Source: Pterobdella sp. o SKG-2022
Lineage: Eukaryota > Annelida > Clitellata > Hirudinida > Piscicolidae
Reading direction: 5' to 3'
NCBI GenBank assembly: GCA_964035795.1
Contig: OZ038320.1
Span: 30,955,125 to 31,019,124 of the forward strand
Length of the DNA stretch: 64,000 nt
The translations under genes and the position numbers were made by a program. The notes beneath the pieces were generated by a model that did not search any database, had not been told where the DNA came from, and was given only the letters and a program-made list of their open reading frames with translations. Shown one piece after another: positions 1-31,144 of this stretch. Position 1 is the stretch's first letter. The number at the start of each line of letters is the position of its first letter.

Positions 1-393
1 ATAATTTAAACATAATAGTGAAGAGTATGATTTTAAAATATATAACCCACTCTTGAAGAAATAATTTGATGACAATAGAAGCATAATACCAAGATACACA
101 GCATTGCTTATAATAATGAAAAAAACTAAATTAATTAAAATACATGAGGTTAAAAAAAGATGCACCGAAGTTCAAAATAACTCGACATCCAAAGCAAAAC
201 AATAAAAAAAATAATAAATAAAAAACATCATAATAATTGAAATTATGAAAAAATAAGATAATCATTCAACAATAAACAATGCTAATAGAAAAAATTCAAA
301 AAAATAATATCCAAACTAATCAAGCTCAAAGAACGAAGATAAAAGATAGCAAGAGAGATGAGAGGAGAGAAAGGCAGATGGCAAGAGATGCAC

Positions 394-499
394 CCCCAGA
401 GAAGTGCAGAATGACCGATAATTTGTTGCACGCATCCTTGTCATATTTTCTCCACTCCTTCACTATGGCTGCTCTTCTGCTGTCAAACTCTGTACCCAC
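394..499 (-). CDS. Unidentified gene, exon u7
   Basis: The acceptor is tcaaacccacccag. It enters in phase 0; a donor at GGGG|GTGCAT gives phase 1. It encodes FDSRRAAIVKEWRKYDKDAC and KLSVILHF. It is the last exon I can place before the window edge. Confidence 0.55.
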
Positions 500-3400
500 C
501 TGGGTGGGTTTGATAACAAAGACTTTTAGTTGCACGCCCTTAATGGAAAGCTTAATAAATAACAGTCTTGGAGAGTTTGTAAATTTTAGGACACTGTAAT
601 CATATTTGTTAATTTGTTTGGTGTTAGTGAGTGAGTTTCCTAACAAAGGCTTTTGTAGCGCAAGTCTTAACATTCATAGAACGTCATTTCACAAAGAAAC
701 AATTAATAAAACAAAAACATAAATAACAATCAGGGTTAAAGAAAAATAACAACAAAAAGAATAAAAAATATAAAGCAAAACCAACATTGGGTTGTGACTC
801 AGCACAGTTGATAGCTGTGTACATCATCAAAGGCTCAACATTGGACTCAAAAGGGTTCCAAACACTCAACCTAGTGTTTTCTGCACGTGGGTAATGTTGG
901 CAACGTTTCATGTTTTTTATTGCGTATATTTTCAAAAGTTAGTTTTTGTTTGTAGTTTAGTATCTAGTGTTTCAATTTAAACTAATTAACATGAGAAATC
1001 ATCGAATAATTTTTTCATCAACTAGATAATCATCGAACCAATAATTAACCCTATAATTATTTAACTAAATAATCAATCAAAAACCAATTATTGTTTAATC
1101 AACTAAACAATCAACAATTAATCAACTAATTAACATCAAAAATCATATATTCATTAGTCAATCACTCAACCAACCCGAAGCATAATGGCTAGCAATCAAC
1201 TCAGTGGTGAGAAGAAGAACATGCACCTTCCCATTGGACTTCCATCTCTCGTAGTCTATAGGGTACTCTGCCGAACCAATGTAGTGATGGGTAAGTATTC
1301 GTAGTGTTTTAAAAGTCATCTAAAATTCATGAAACGCATGCAAGCAATGGGGACACTTGAATACGAGTTGCTTCTATCATTTGATGCACACCAACTTGGT
1401 AGTTCTAGTTTAAGTGGGCAGTTTACCATAGATTTGATGGTTGAAAGGGTAGGTTGGATATATAATGTAGCTTTTATGAAACAAAAATTCATATTGATAT
1501 CAAATATTGATTACTGTCGATTAGGTAATTGTGAATTGGTTAAAAACATATATAATGTGGATTTCGAAATTAAATTTCAAATTAAAAAAAAATTTTTTTA
1601 ATACATTTTTTGCAAAAAAAGACCAAAAAGCCAATAATTATCGACAACAACGAGTTAAAGCATCAAACAACATAAACCTACTAGAATGGACTGGGTACTT
1701 TTCTAATATCTGCTCAGTGTTGTAGTCCTCCAACAACTTCATGCCTTCACACACGTTTGAAACCTTTCATTTCATTGGTGGATGTTTTTAATAAATATTC
1801 AAGAGGTTCTTGAAAGCTTAATGATTGGCTGATGGTTTGGCTGGCGTAATAACTATATTTTTTCTTTTAAAAAAACTTTTTTTTATTCATATTTTCTAAA
1901 AAGCATTCCTATTGGCATTAAAAAGTAGGTTAAAACTTGATTGGTTGAGAACTATGCTAAAAGTCATTACGAGAAATAGTTGAAAATAGAGCATATGGAA
2001 ACGAGAATGAAATACAACACTAATATAACTTATTTATCTAAGATATTTATTCAAATAATAATCTATAATCAATATTAAACTGTTAGATAAGAACTTTCAA
2101 TACTAACAAGGATGAGAGGGTTCGATGGTTTTTTGATGAGGTTGGCGATGCTGAGGTAAGTAGGAGCTGTGGTATTTAATAGTTAATATTACTGCTTGAA
2201 TAAGCCCGATTTATAAAAAATTATACTGACAATTATATTTTTAGATGCAGATATTAGATGAATATCAAATCATGATACATGGTTTTATATTTTTTATATT
2301 ATGAAATAAAAAAAGCTTCAAAACACTTTAATTCTTCGAACTACAAAAAAACTTTTAGCCAGCTTAAATAACCTTTTGTTAATTTTCTAAACTTCCATTA
2401 TACTGAAAACAACCGACTTCGATTATAACAGCTATAGTATTTGCCATAACGGTGTCATTCTTTTATAAGATTCTTCCATAGAGTTATGCTACTGACGTAA
2501 TAACTAGAAGAAAAAGTGGATAACAAACGGATGTAGTGCTCAGTTTTAGAGAAAAGTTTATGTTCACTGGAGTTCTCAACCATGATGAACCTTGCATTCA
2601 ATTTGCTGGAGGAGTGTTTGCACTGTGCTTTAACTTTTAAGTATTATCTAGGGTGTTATCTATGTATAAAAGTTATTCATTCCCTTATGTATGCTTTTAT
2701 AATTAGGATATATAATATTGTTATATTTAAAAAATTTACTAGAGATATATAATAATGGTATTTAAAGATGTTATGGGAAAAATTGATGATCCTTAAACAT
2801 CCAATAAACCTCGTTCTTCGTGAAATGCTCAAACTTGATTGGTTTACATTTAGAATTATTAGGAAATAACATTAGAAATGGAGCATGAAAATGGGAAATA
2901 AAATAAGAATTTTAAAAATAAGAAGATCAATAAAATAGTTAATGGTAATGGAAGCGGATATTTATAGCAATAAGGACCTACTCAAAGTTAACGTATTTGG
3001 TACGAGCCAGTTCTGATTGGCTGTCAACTATAAACCTGATTTCTTCCTCCAACCAAACCAGTTGAGCACATGTTCTCAGCCAATTCGACCTATAAATTTC
3101 CTCTCTTGTAATTGGTCCGACCACCCACCCTATGTTCTTAATGGTTGAGAGAGTATTTTTTAATTTATTAAATCAGTGAGTTCAGTTAAGTTATATATAG
3201 TTTTGAGAAATATTTCGAATTTTCAAAGTTTTCATTAAAGCTGTAGAAAAACCTAATTTTTTTATTAACGTTTTCCGGTCATTCAATAAAAAAATACAAA
3301 TTAATATTTAACTGATAGTTCAAAAAAGTAAAACAAAACCAAAACAGAAACTTAAAGTACAACCCCCTGATTGGCCAGGTAGAAGAGTCCAGTCTTTTCT

Positions 3401-3927
3401 TTGGCATCTCCAGCTTCCACCGCGTCTAATTGGACTAAGTTTTCAGGAGTTGTGATGTTTCTGTTGAAGTTATTGTTGAAATATAAAAAAATTTTCTTTC
3501 ATATAGGGCTTCAATTATTATCATGACCGTAAGTATAACTTATACATAAAGAAATACGGTTCTCTTTTAAAGGTAGTTTGTCTCATGTACATTCAAACCC
3601 CCAATAATATTGACAATGAAGGATTGTCTCCCACAGAGCTTCATAGTTTAACAAAACAATAAAGTTAATTTTTTGTAACCTTATATAATTACCACACCTA
3701 TATAAACAGTCTGTAAATACTATTAATCCTAACTAATACACTCACACATCTAGTCTGCAGCCATTAAACCAATACACCTAGTCTAAATAAACTCCACCAA
3801 AACAACTAGCACATAAAAAGACTGACACAAAAAAGCACCTCGGGTGATAAGACTTGAAGGCTGCATCGTATATGTCCCATCCTAGTCCTCTGCTGCCCTC
3901 AATAAAGTCGCTGGAGTAAGGGGGAGT
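394..3927 (-). CDS. Unidentified multi-exon gene, 3' part cut by left window edge
   Basis: Seven minus-strand exons (3839-3927, 3364-3460, 3036-3136, 2529-2605, 1175-1267, 786-880, 394-499) each have an AG acceptor and a GT donor, and their phases agree at all six joins (2, 0, 2, 1, 1, 0). Together they encode about 219 residues without a stop. The protein is rich in Trp, Glu and hydrophobic residues and has no low-complexity run, unlike random AT-rich DNA. Recognisable patches are GSRGLGWDIYDAAFKSYHPR, AKEKTGLFYLANQG, GWVVGPITREEIYRSNWLR and DSRRAAIVKEWRKYD. I see no signal peptide, membrane helix or catalytic motif that I can assign to a family. Earlier exons should lie above 3927 and later ones left of base 394. 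Chance agreement of seven exons is unlikely, but the function is unknown. Confidence 0.6.
786..880 (-). CDS. Unidentified gene, exon u6
   Basis: The acceptor is cacgtgcag and the donor AAT|GTTGGT. It enters in phase 1 and leaves in phase 0. It encodes NTRLSVWNPFESNVEPLMMY and then a Cys-containing segment, TAINCAESQPN. Confidence 0.6.
1175..1267 (-). CDS. Unidentified gene, exon u5
   Basis: The acceptor is acattggttcggcag and the donor TCGG|GTTGGT. It enters and leaves in phase 1. It encodes YPIDYERWKSNGKVHVLLL followed by TTELIASHYAS. The plus strand of the same stretch also has an ATG and a GTAAGT donor, but only the minus reading links to phase-matched neighbours. Confidence 0.55.
2529..2605 (-). 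CDS. Unidentified gene, exon u4
   Basis: The acceptor has a good pyrimidine tract (cactcctccag); the donor is ATCC|GTTTGT. It enters in phase 2 and leaves in phase 1. It encodes KLNARFIMVENSSEHKLF and a short tail. The donor is the weakest part of the call; phase-1 alternatives exist a few codons downstream. Confidence 0.5.
3036..3136 (-). CDS. Unidentified gene, exon u3
   Basis: The acceptor is ctctctcaaccattaag and the donor CAG|GTTTAT. It enters in phase 0 and leaves in phase 2. It encodes a Trp-rich segment that includes GWVVGPITREEIYRSNWLR and LVWLEEEI. Confidence 0.6.
3364..3460 (-). CDS. Unidentified gene, exon u2
   Basis: The acceptor is aataacttcaacag and the donor GGG|GTTGTA. It enters in phase 2 and leaves in phase 0. 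It encodes NITTPENLVQLDAVEAG followed by AKEKTGLFYLANQG, an acidic and amphipathic segment. Confidence 0.6.
3839..3927 (-). CDS. Unidentified gene, exon u1
   Basis: The acceptor reads tacaatccacag and the donor AG|GTGCTT. It enters in phase 0 and leaves in phase 2. It encodes a segment ending GSRGLGWDIYDAAFKSYHP. It is the most 5' exon I could place. Confidence 0.6.
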
Positions 3928-4002
3928 CTGTGGATTGTAACAGGGGTGGGTGTGAGGAAGCAATTTGCATTGATGAGCTGTTTGTTGTATTAATAGTAAT
4001 TT

Positions 4003-4185
4003 TTAATGTAATGTAATGCGATATTTATAAAGCTCTTTTCCTTATAGATCGAAGCGCTTGATACAAATTCAATGTAGCGAAATCACACTGTGGAACAGGT
4101 GCTAATTGTCGGCCCACGTGGGATCGAGCCCGGTAACTTTTAGATAATTAGTCTAATGCTCAACCATTGAGCTATAAGAGTCATT
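4003..4185 (-). mobile_element. tRNA-derived SINE, copy 1
   Basis: Read on the minus strand, it opens with an A-box-like stretch (tagctcaatggttgagc) and a B-box-like stretch (gggctcgatccc). A body follows, then a 3' end with two AAGCGCTT-type units, a TATAAAT motif and an ATTACATTAC tail. Copy 2 (39741-39919) is almost identical over its whole length; copy 3 (19761-19950) is more diverged. Confidence 0.85.
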
Positions 4186-4635
4186 AGAAATCTATCATTA
4201 ATAAAATTTTTTAATATTGCTAAGAGAATAAAATGATTTGTATTAACGTCTTGTTGGTTTTAAAACTTTTACCATTGTTATATAATACCTTTGTATGCGC
4301 ATAATGATCGTGGGAAATGAAACGGATGTTTCATGGTCTGCGGGTAATAACCATTACCGGCTGTACCATGATTTAAACATCTTACTAACAAAAACTCACA
4401 TTAACAGCAGAAAGCAATTTAATATCAAACACTCAAATTACGGTCAGAAACTTGAACTAATACAAAATAATGACTTGTAAACAACTAATAAACTATAAGC
4501 AAAACTGTAAGCGATAATTACAACAGAACTAGACATCACAACCCTCTCACATTGAGAGTGGCATAGTAGAGATCTTGATGGATTTCAGAACGTGACTTAA
4601 TGAAGTAGTTCCCTGTAGTTGATTATTTAATATGA

Positions 4636-4715
4636 TATCAAGATAGATTAATGGGTGGAAAATGTAACCTAATCGGTAGGTTCTGGGTTTGAACCTCGGT
4701 CAAGGGGAAGATTTT
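4636..4715 (+). repeat. Possible tRNA-like SINE remnant
   Basis: A B-box-like sequence (gggtttgaacctc) follows a weak A-box-like stretch at the usual spacing. No cloverleaf can be folded convincingly, and the tail is not that of the main SINE family. Confidence 0.3.
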
Positions 4716-5636
4716 ATATATATGTAGTTGTTTTAATATTTGGTTGCTGTTGTTATAGAAGTATAAATGCTTCGATATATGTGGTCCATACTGTAAACAC
4801 TAAAAAAAATTGGTTTGATATACTTAATTTAAACGCAGCTTTAAAAACTTATAGTCTAATCATCAGAACATAAACATCACCATTAAGAAAACCTCATCGA
4901 TATGAACCAAAGACGGCTTAAATAGAAATTGTGTTATATACAAAATAATAACAGTTAAAATTTTTATTTTTTTGGATAATACAGTTGAGCACACTCAACA
5001 AGCAGAAATATATGAATCTATCTTTTGTAACACTTTCGAATATCATATAATATGTTTTACATGGCAACATCATTACTTTTGTAACGATTATTATATGAGA
5101 TATAAATCAATCAATCGTTTAAAACACATATTTGATTGATTGATATCTTCAATGCTGATACTTTGAACAAGAAAAGTTTTTCAACTATTGATATAATATT
5201 TAAAACTTTGAATACAACTAAAAATTGGAAAAATAAATGAAAAATGAGTTGTGTGTGAAAAAATGTAAAATAATTGTTGAATAACAAGTGAAAGAAAGTA
5301 GAAAAAAGGGAAATTTTAAAAGAATAAAAGTCAAAATAATTAAAAAAACGTGCTTCTTTTGTTTTCTTTGTTAGCACTTGGATTAGAAGAAGTAAAGTAT
5401 GGTAAGAATTTTTGAGATAACATTCTACTACTGATAAACATGGAAGCAAATTATGGGTAATGGTGTAGGTCATATTGAATAAATATATACTTGACATTTT
5501 TATAAACAATTTAACATTACTATAACAACCAGAAGATTTTTGCGTTTGAATGAAAAAGCAAATTATCACAAAGAAACGGTTAAATTAAATAAAAATGTGA
5601 AAATTTTGATAATTGTAGAAAAATAGATAGCTAGAT

Positions 5637-6316
<680 letters not shown>

Positions 6317-7786
6317 AATCATATAAAATAACTCACCATTAACGATCCCAATAAAGAGAAAAAGAAAGAAAAACTCCATTTCAAACTGGGAAATAATACC
6401 ATAAAATATATTAAATATTTTTGTTCCTATTGTTCTCCAAACAAAATCTTTTTTTGTTGATTGTTACTAAAATAACATATCTATAATAAACTTTATTATT
6501 TTCAACGCAATAAAAACGAAACCTGTTTAATAATATTATTGAGATATGTTTAGTATAGCTATAATGGTTTTATGAGGGAAAGGTTAGCCCATCCTAACTT
6601 CTCACTAGCACAGTGTTGCTTATATATGTCTGCAGGAAACAAATAAAAATAATTGTAAATCTCAAAAATGAAAAAAATGATTATACTAAATCCTACAAAT
6701 AAACTATAGCTAGCTAAAAGAAACAGTGTAAATAAAATCAAAATTATTGAGTATAACATTAAGAAAAGAATATATATTAAATAAGCAATAAAATCGAAAT
6801 TTTTTTAAAACTCAACCCTTAAAAATAAGAAAAAACACTATAAAAAATAACTGCATGGAATTATAAAAATTTATATACAACAAAAATTATAATAAAAAAA
6901 ACTCAAAAAAAAATAAAATCAATAAGAAACTGTTTGTGGTTGGTTAGTTTGAAAATATTCACCCCTTTCAAATCTATTTTATATTTTGCTTTTGTCCATT
7001 CTTCATTTCATTTGAGCTAGATTCCTTCAGGTTTAGGAAAGAAAAATTCCAATAGGTTACTTCAATATAAACAGTATCACAACTCATAATAATGGTAAAA
7101 ATTTATATATCTCAACAAGTTTTCTACTAAGAATTTTTAGACTTCTAGGTTCATCATCAGCCTTTCTTCCACTTCATCGTCATCATCATCATCATCATCA
7201 TCATTTTTTCCTCTTCTTCCTCCTTCTCATCATCATCATGCTCTAGATACCTCATAATAAAAAAAATTATATCCTGAAGGTTTAAGTTATATTCTAGCTT
7301 AATGGTTCTTTATATTCAAAGTAAACTATACTAGAAACTAGTTAAAAATAAAAAGGCATTCATTGAAGATACCAACATTAATTTTTAAGCAATGAGGTTT
7401 AGTTAACTGCGTTTTTAATTATATCATTAGTTTTTATATTAGTCTAGAACTAAAAATTTCTTTCACTAGTAATATACAGCGAAGTATAATACATACAGTA
7501 TAGGAGAAAAAAATAAACAGATAGGTAGGTGGTTAAAAATGTAGGCTAACAGTAGTATTAAACTTAATGATAAAATTAGAGAAACATTAGAATGGTGTTT
7601 ATTAACACAACATTTCTGCCTATGCTACAAGATTATCATTGACAATATAAAGACTTGTTATCAAGTGTTCAGTCAATTTCATTGGTCAGTTTCAGAGAAT
7701 TCATAATGCGTTTGAGAATACAGTAAGGAATATCTAAAGAATTAAATGTATTTTATTGAATCCGTGTGTAGATTTGTTCAAAGTAG

Positions 7787-7852
7787 TACGAAGCTTTTCG
7801 TGGTATTAACTTATATATTGTAGAGCTAGCTTATATTATCAAGTACACAGTG
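7787..7852. repeat. CGAAGCTTTTCGT dispersed repeat, copy a
   Basis: It contains acgaagcttttcgtg followed, about 45 bases on, by attatcaagtacac. This is the same pair of landmarks that defines the other copies in the window. Confidence 0.6.
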
Positions 7853-8010
7853 TTGTTTTTAACAAACCCTCAGTTTTGTTCTCAGCACATTTTATAGTAT
7901 TTCAAGCTATCTTCTAATTATGAATTATTAATTTTTTTCTGGTTTAATATTGATAAATGTTTAACATTTCAATTGTTAAATATTTCAATTCTTCAAGCCA
8001 AACATAAATA

Positions 8011-8152
8011 TTCAAATTAAAACACTTTTAGGAGTTTATTTTATTCCACGAAGCTTTTCGTAAGATTATAAATATTTGTACCTCCACTTGATAATGTAAG
8101 TTCATCTTACGAAAAGCTTCGTGGAATAAAATAAAATCTTAAGTGTTTTAAT
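8011..8152. repeat. Inverted repeat built from CGAAGCTTTTCGT units
   Basis: The left arm (ttattccacgaagcttttcg, then taagat) is matched by its reverse complement about 35 bases later (atcttacgaaaagc, then ttcgtggaataa). The flanks carry AAACACTT/AAGTGTTT, which continues the palindrome to more than 45 bases per arm. It looks like a foldback or MITE-like element. Confidence 0.75.
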
Positions 8153-9289
8153 TTGAATAACCATTAAATATTAATACATATTTAATATTCTGCTTCAATT
8201 AACCATTTTCAAGAAAATGATTGGCTTGGATTATTTCAAACTAAATGAAATAAAAGTATTAAGATACTTTATCAAAAACTCTGGAAGCTGACTACATTAA
8301 TTTATAAACTTCAGTCTTGTTTTAAGCACAAGAAACTAAAACGTATAAATGCCTAAACACCATAATTTGATTGATAACTGTTAACAGATCCATCATAAAA
8401 TCTTCACTCTAAGCTTTTACCCTTTGTAACAAAATAACCAATGGAATGTAAAAGCAAGAGATTGCACAATAAGTTCTAAAATGATCGCTTGGAGTTAAAT
8501 GCTTGTAAAAGAAAGTCGAAATACATAACATATATGATTATAATGGAGAACTCCAAAAGTTTCAATACAAATGTAATGTAATGTAATTTAATGTAGTGTA
8601 ATGTAATGTAATGGGCACAAACACGAGAATGATGCCTATGGCAGCGTCAACTTTCAAGATTCGATACAATAAATGGTATGATCATACTTCAAGAATTTAA
8701 ATACAATTATGAGGATTATAGGAGTGCTAACTACCTGGGTTTTGTTTCAAATACAAATCTGCATTATTATTATCCACACACATCAGAGCACCAACACACG
8801 TTTGTATCGATGTAGGTCCCATCTTCATACGTCATCATAAAGATAAGTGCTAGCCTGTTTGAGACCAAGTAATAACAGATATATGATAATAAAAATAACA
8901 ATAATAAGAATAACAAAGATAATAGTAGCAATAATAATAATATGGCGCCCGGCAGAGGTAAAGGTAGGTAATAATATTAATAATGGCAATAATAAAACTG
9001 ATAATATGGAAATAAAAACAACGGTGAATAGTAGTATTAGTGGAAGTAATGATGGAAAGAATGATAACTTTATTCATCTTTTTGAATATTCAGCATTCTG
9101 GAGGGGTCGACTTCTCTTCTGGACCTTTCCATAACAATAATAAAAATTAAAAAAAAAATAATAATGATAACAATAGCAACAATAAAATGATAAAAACATG
9201 AATCAACATAAAATTTCTGAAAATTCTTTTAAAAACTACTTTAAATAATTAAATCTATATGTGGAATTTTTCCCCTTCAGCAGCTTCCA

Positions 9290-29262
<19,973 letters not shown>

Positions 29263-29308
29263 TAAAGCAGCTTAAAAATCTTTTGTCACCACCACACATC
29301 TCCGCTTG

Positions 29309-29316
29309 TATTTATA
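29309..29316 (-). promoter_or_regulatory. CLSTN: TATA box of calsyntenin gene
   Basis: The minus strand reads TATAAATA about 47 bases before the signal-peptide ATG at 29262. That leaves room for a start site about 25-30 bases downstream and a very short 5' UTR. The surroundings are less AT-rich than the introns. The function is inferred from position. Confidence 0.55.
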
Positions 29317-31043
29317 TGGCGCATGTGCACGTCTCTGCCATATAAATCCTACAAATATCTTTGTATTCGCCTCGTTTTGTTGGGCTATTTTCATTAATAT
29401 TTTTATTGGTTTAAGTTTTTGATTTTATTTGACTTTTATTTTCTATTTACATCGCTTATTTCTCGAATTTTCAATCTCTTTTGTCTTCCTCATAAAACAT
29501 CACAGACCAACGTTTATTGGGTCAAAAAGTCAGCGAATTAACTTGCAAAAACTCATATTAAATGGGAATTAAAAAAAAAATCAATTGGAAATCTTTATTA
29601 AAACCAAAATTTCATATAACTTTTTAGAGACATCGTATGTATTTTTCTTCAATATTTTGTAACCATATATAACCATAGTTACTATTTTATTTTTTTTTTT
29701 GCTAACGTTTTATGATGAGGCTAAACTTATCGAAAATTATAGCTTCCGATTCTCAATAAATGTATTAAAAATTCCTCTTATTTGATGTTTTTCGTTACAA
29801 AAACTTTTATATATTTATTGCATAACATCTTCAGGTAACTATGTTTTCAACGGTAATTGATATGTTCAGTGTGACTCCACCAAAATGTATATCACTAATA
29901 ATAACATCCTATGACACACGCAATACCTAATAAATAGGTATACAGCCCTAATTACTGACATACATCCATAATTACTGACATACGGTCATCACTTGTCTTG
30001 AAGAACTCTCAATTATAACGTCTCTACAACACGTGTTACAAGACAGGTTTCATATTCTGATTTAAAAGGTAATTAAAAATTTGAAATTCATGCTTTGAAG
30101 CTATGTCGTTAAATTCACGAGGCTTAATACAACAGCAGACATCTTTTTTTTCGTTATGAACCATGTAATGACTTTTTTTAGTGGTTCCAACTAATTAAAA
30201 CTGCACCTATATCCAGGCCTTTAAAAACGGGACCAAGGACTTTTCGTGAGAGTAACATTATTGCTCCATAATGTAGAATTTTTTTAATGATTTAGTTTTG
30301 TACATTGTTCAGGCCAGGCTAGCATTCGGTTAACGTTAAACTCTGATGATCATTGAGTGATCTTTGGTATAATTACATATAGACTTATATAAAAAGAAAC
30401 AAACACAAAGTATTTATCAAATGGAATACACGGAGCTTTTCTCTAGAATAACCTTCCAATATTAATGGTCACTCATCACTTGGTGACGTGAGGTTTATAT
30501 AGAGATTTGTGGTTTTTTGAAATACCTCGAGCTTGTTTTCCATACGATTGTGAGTCTATTCCATTGAACTTGGGTAAAAAAGGTGAAGTATAACTTAAAT
30601 TATCAAGTTTTAATAAAAACAAAGTTTTAGTAAAAAAAACTTGAATTATTTTTAATAAATATAGCTTCTGTGTTTTTTTGTTTATTTTTGAGTAAAACTA
30701 ATAACGATTTGTTTAATTCAAATTATCCTAAATCTAGAATCAGCACACACATATGACTACACACAAAACGAAAATATAATGGATAATGATGGAAATTTTG
30801 AAGGAAAACATCAAAGTGTGAAACATAATAAATAGAAAGTTTGAGTAAAACCGCCAATAAACAATGAAGAGACCCCCATAAGGAAATATTGAAAATGATT
30901 TATTAAAATTGAAAAATATATAAAAATTTAAAAAAAAAATTAAAAAGTCTATTTTTAATAAAACGAAAAATAATTAAAATAACAACACAATAAAAATAAC
31001 ACTAAGCAATAAAAATAAAAAAAATAATAAAACGATTATAAAT
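29317..31043. other. Intergenic: calsyntenin promoter to mL44 3' end
   Basis: It holds one ATGGTAAGGCTA-type repeat (29699-29790) and a minus-strand AATAAA at 30899-30904 that could end the mL44 transcript. Otherwise it is AT-rich with nothing recognisable. Confidence 0.55.
29699..29790. repeat. ATGGTAAGGCTA dispersed repeat, copy b
   Basis: gctaacgttttatgatgagg then ctaaacttatcgaaaattat, agcttc and aataaatgtattaaaaattc ctctta. The order of landmarks is the same as at 40.1 kb. Confidence 0.65.
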
Positions 31044-31144
31044 TTAGAAATGCAGCGGTTCGTGATGGTCCTGAATGCCATAGAGATTGCGGAGGGCATC
31101 TCGGGCCGCCATCTCTTCAGCTATGAACACGCTCTCTCCAGGAG
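31044..31144 (-). CDS. MRPL44: mL44 exon 10: end of dsRBD and stop
   Basis: PGESVFIAEEMAARDALRNL then YGIQDHHEPLHF and TAA. The G.G...AE..AA..AL..LYG helix is the most conserved part of the family's C-terminus. Confidence 0.96.

Noticed and set aside
2100..2160. Exon-like stretch with GTAAGT on plus and GTTAGT on minus
   Set aside because: None of the minus phases joins exons u4 and u5 without a stop, and there is no plus-strand partner.
3778..3963. 61-codon minus-strand frame with ATG at 3963
   Set aside because: It overlaps exon u1 in the same frame, but the part before the acceptor is His/Pro-rich pyrimidine tract, and the part after the donor is intron.
8760..8850. Minus-strand segment EDGTYIDTNVCWCSD as an upstream exon of the unidentified gene
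   Set aside because: A phase-0 donor (GAT|GTGTGT) would fit exon u1, but the acceptor is weak and there is no second partner to support it.
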